Assembly: GCA_001778275.1 (NCBI GenBank)
Contig: MFGM01000057.1
Location: 1-6,038 of the forward strand
Source: Candidatus Falkowbacteria bacterium RIFOXYC2_FULL_48_21
GTDB taxonomy: Bacteria > Patescibacteriota > Patescibacteriia > UBA11705 > JABHMO01
Direction of reading: 5' to 3'
DNA length: 6,038 nt
Position 1 is the first letter of the stretch; each line of letters opens with the position of its first letter. Shown piece by piece: positions 4,422-6,038 of this stretch. Under the pieces are notes generated by a model, which saw nothing but the letters and a program-made list of their open reading frames with translations, did no database searches and was not told the origin of the DNA. The translations under genes were made by a program, and so were the position numbers.

Positions 4422-5300
4422 ATGATCACGTTTGATGACAAAAAGACGACAGACAACGTGGTTTTCCCCTCCTTTCCAACAATTGCGAAAGAAGCGGGAA
4501 ATCCGACCAACGGAATGGCCAATATCGTGTCCTTTGAAAAAACGAGGCAACCCATGAAAACCAAACCGACCGAATTCCAAGTGGAATCTTATCTTGACTG
4601 GTTGGTAGCGCAAAGATACATCGATCCGCATCAAGAAAAAAAGTTGCGCGCCGCCACGGCGCCGCTTTTTCAGGAATATCCCGGAGTGGATGAATCAATC
4701 AAGGAACTGGTGCAAATGGAATTCACCGGCGACAAGACGCCACATTACAACGTTATCGCCGACAAAGAAGAAGCCTACTGGCTGGCCGCTCTGGATCGAG
4801 GCCAAACGCCATTGCCGGCATTTGACTATCCGCGCGCGCGCTCGATTTTTACCGTGCCGCCGGAAGAGCGTACCACGCGCGTCAGCTTTTTGAAACCGGA
4901 GTTCGCCACGGACGTGCCGGTGGTGGACATCAAACGCGAACTGGCCAAAGCCAACGCTTTCTTTCACATCATGTTGCGGATGATTCGTCTGCAATATGAA
5001 AAAGATCATCCGGCTTCGCAGTCATTGTTTGACAGCTTTACCGATAAACCGGTGTCGGCGGAAGAGCTTTTCGCAAGAACGGAACTCAAGCTCAATGACG
5101 TTTTGCGCGAACCCTCGCCACCTGCATGCGCAGGCATGCCGGAACTATTGACGAACTACTTCCAGGAAGAACGCGCCATGTTGGCTAATCTCAAAGCCAT
5201 GGCAGGACAATTGCATCATGCGGCGGAAAAAAGCAAACGCTTGCGCGAACGCAAGCCGACATTCTGGCGGAAGTTGCTTGACCGCTTCCGCAAAAAGTAA
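4422..5300 (+). CDS. Unrecognised 292-residue protein with basic amphipathic C-terminus
   Basis: I do not recognise this family. The start is ATG 4422 (or the adjacent ATG 4419, one residue longer), chosen for spacing from GGAGGAGG. There is no signal peptide or transmembrane segment. Residues 1-45 are polar and probably flexible. Residues 50-100 look helical (EFQVESYLDWLVAQRYIDPH and onward), residues 130-165 are proline-rich and likely loop, and residues 170-195 and 240-275 are predicted helices, the latter possibly a coiled coil. The last 21 residues hold 11 Lys or Arg, and Phe281, Trp282, Leu285, Leu286 and Phe289 could form one face of an amphipathic helix suited to membrane or nucleic-acid contact. 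The only cysteine is Cys236, inside a PPACAGMP stretch encoded by a palindrome. With its own promoter, strong ribosome site and terminator it is a single-gene unit, divergent from the protease and convergent with thrS. An internal ATG at 4554 is a less likely start. Confidence 0.85.
   Translation: MITFDDKKTTDNVVFPSFPTIAKEAGNPTNGMANIVSFEKTRQPMKTKPTEFQVESYLDWLVAQRYIDPHQEKKLRAATAPLFQEYPGVDESIKELVQMEFTGDKTPHYNVIADKEEAYWLAALDRGQTPLPAFDYPRARSIFTVPPEERTTRVSFLKPEFATDVPVVDIKRELAKANAFFHIMLRMIRLQYEKDHPASQSLFDSFTDKPVSAEELFARTELKLNDVLREPSPPACAGMPELLTNYFQEERAMLANLKAMAGQLHHAAEKSKRLRERKPTFWRKLLDRFRKK
5124..5139. repeat. Short palindrome inside the unknown gene
   Basis: Two copies of GCATGC (5124-5129 and 5134-5139) pair as a 6-bp stem around a GCAG loop; CCTGC (5121-5125) with GCAGG (5130-5134) gives an alternative stem. 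It encodes PPACAGMP, which holds the only cysteine of the protein. It may be a small in-frame palindromic insertion or chance. Confidence 0.35.
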
Positions 5301-5306
5301 CACAAA

Positions 5307-5332
5307 GCGAGCCCTCTACGGCTCGCCTTTTT
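5307..5332 (+). terminator. Rho-independent terminator of the unknown gene
   Basis: GCGAGCC (5307-5313) pairs perfectly with GGCTCGC (5320-5326) across a 6-nt loop and is followed by C and five T. It begins 6 nt after the stop codon, a classic intrinsic terminator for the plus strand. On the minus strand only a short T run follows, so it is at best a weak terminator for thrS. Confidence 0.92.
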
Positions 5333-5337
5333 AATAA

Positions 5338-5457
5338 TGGAAGTTGGTACGTGGTACATGGAAGCCGGTTTAGATTGTGGAAATTGAAAAATGGATTATT
5401 CCAATCTCCAGCATCCACCTTCCGCACCAGCTTCCACATACCACGCACCACTTTCCA
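5338..5457. repeat. 120-bp centred palindrome built of degenerate 7-nt TGGNNNN repeats
   Basis: The left arm reads in 7-nt steps TGGAAGT (5338), TGGTACG (5345), TGGTACA (5352), TGGAAGC (5359). The right arm, on the minus strand, reads TGGAAAG (from 5457), TGGTGCG (5450), TGGTATG (5443), TGGAAGC (5436), TGGTGCG (5429). Both arms slip by a single 5-nt unit at the same place, then resume 7-nt steps. Aligned without gaps, the two 60-nt arms agree at 42 positions, and the centre (5397.5) falls in a TGGA-TTAT-TCCA hairpin. The element lies between two convergent genes and abuts the thrS stop codon with one base between. It resembles in style the heptanucleotide repeats known from cyanobacteria, but kinship is not claimed. 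Confidence 0.8.
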
Positions 5458-5458
5458 A

Positions 5459-6038
5459 TTAATTTCTACGCTCCGCGTTCTCCTTCACAACCTCGACAAC
5501 AAACGCATCGAGCGCTTTCGCTCCCAAATCCCCTTCTCCGCGCTTGCGAACGGCCACGGTTTTCGCTTCCACTTCTTTTTCACCGACAACCAAAACGTAC
5601 GGCACTTTGGCTTTTTCCGCATTACGAATTCTTTTTGGCAAAGAGTCGGCGGAATTATCCAGCGTTACGCGCAAATTATATTTATTCAACTCCGCTTCCA
5701 CGCCTTTCGCGTATTCATCAAACTTTTCCGACACCGGCACAATTCTAATTTGTTCCGGCGACAACCACAGCGGGAACGCGCCAACATAGTGTTCAATCAG
5801 CAAACCGATAAATCGTTCAAACGAACCGAACAGGGCGCGATGAAGCATGTACGGCCGCTCTTCTTTGCCATCGGAATTGATGCAAGTCATGTCAAAACGC
5901 TCGGGCAAATTGAAATCAAATTGCAAAGTGGAACACTGCCACTGCCGACCGATTGCGTCTTTGATTTTGAAATCCAACTTGGGTCCGTAAAATGCGGCTT
6001 CGCCGATATCGGTGACAAAGTCCAACTTTTTTTCCACG
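5459..6038 (-). CDS. thrS: Threonyl-tRNA synthetase, C-terminal part, cut by window edge
   Basis: ThrRS attaches threonine to tRNA-Thr in the cytoplasm. The final 192 codons are present; the N-terminal editing region and early catalytic core lie beyond base 6038. The visible catalytic part has GEAAFYGPKLDFKIKDA, WQCSTLQFDFNLPERFD and the class II motif 3 region HRALFGSFERFIGLLIEHY, with Arg67 after His66. By recalled comparison with E. coli, His66 here matches His511, one of the active-site zinc ligands. From about residue 93 (WLSPEQIRIVPVSEK) an HGTP anticodon-binding domain follows, with VPYVLVVGEKEVEAKTVAVRKR near the end. The C-terminus (about residue 192 here) is at the usual place for the family. 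A GTG at 6037 is an internal valine codon, not the start. The stop is TAA at 5461-5459, next to the 120-bp palindrome. Length and motifs show no sign of damage. Confidence 0.97.
   Translation of the reverse strand, partial: VEKKLDFVTDIGEAAFYGPKLDFKIKDAIGRQWQCSTLQFDFNLPERFDMTCINSDGKEERPYMLHRALFGSFERFIGLLIEHYVGAFPLWLSPEQIRIVPVSEKFDEYAKGVEAELNKYNLRVTLDNSADSLPKRIRNAEKAKVPYVLVVGEKEVEAKTVAVRKRGEGDLGAKALDAFVVEVVKENAERRN

Noticed and set aside
5377..5789. Plus-strand open frames over the thrS 3' end
   Set aside because: They are antisense to the strongly supported ThrRS sequence.
6035..6037. GTG as the start of the thrS-like gene
   Set aside because: ThrRS has several hundred further residues before this point, and the frame runs on past the window edge.
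1..6038. Alternative genetic code (UGA read as glycine, as in some candidate phyla)
   Set aside because: The recognisable proteins have no in-frame TGA at expected glycine positions, and HIT itself ends at a TGA.

Overview
The window looks like chromosomal DNA from a bacterium, most likely of the Candidate Phyla Radiation (Patescibacteria) or something similar. That placement is an inference. It rests on small single-domain versions of HIT, CDP-alcohol phosphotransferase and RmlC-type proteins, a secreted subtilisin fused to a repeat propeller, mostly absent Shine-Dalgarno sequences, and palindrome-filled intergenic gaps. Stops are TAA, TAG and TGA in normal use, so nothing suggests an altered genetic code. 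No tRNA, rRNA, CRISPR array or transposase is visible.

Layout. Six genes lie on the minus strand and one on the plus strand. From left to right: the 5' end of rmlB (dTDP-glucose 4,6-dehydratase, cut by the window edge, 1-149); a HIT-family protein (389-799); a CDP-alcohol phosphatidyltransferase (913-1491); an RmlC-family epimerase (1572-2027); and a secreted S8 serine protease with a six-repeat propeller-like C-terminus (2177-4237). A 184-bp divergent promoter region follows, then the only plus-strand gene (4422-5300), an unrecognised 292-residue protein. The last gene is the 3' part of thrS (5459-6038), cut by the right edge and convergent with the unknown gene.

How the genes relate. RmlB and RmlC belong to the dTDP-L-rhamnose route for surface polysaccharide. 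The CDP-alcohol enzyme is an inner-membrane phospholipid enzyme, and the protease is exported, so much of the window concerns the cell envelope. HIT and ThrRS are housekeeping proteins. The plus-strand gene has its own near-consensus promoter, strong ribosome binding site and hairpin terminator, so it is probably an independent, well-expressed unit.

The most unusual content lies between the genes. Almost every junction holds a different palindromic element: a four-hairpin GTCC cluster (343-398), a 92-bp long hairpin (814-905), two small hairpins (1509-1555), a 125-bp element with perfect 24-bp inverted ends (2038-2162), and a 120-bp centred palindrome built of 7-nt repeats (5338-5457). Two of them end 10-14 nt before a start codon. 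A second 7-nt array (4276-4310) lies in the protease leader.
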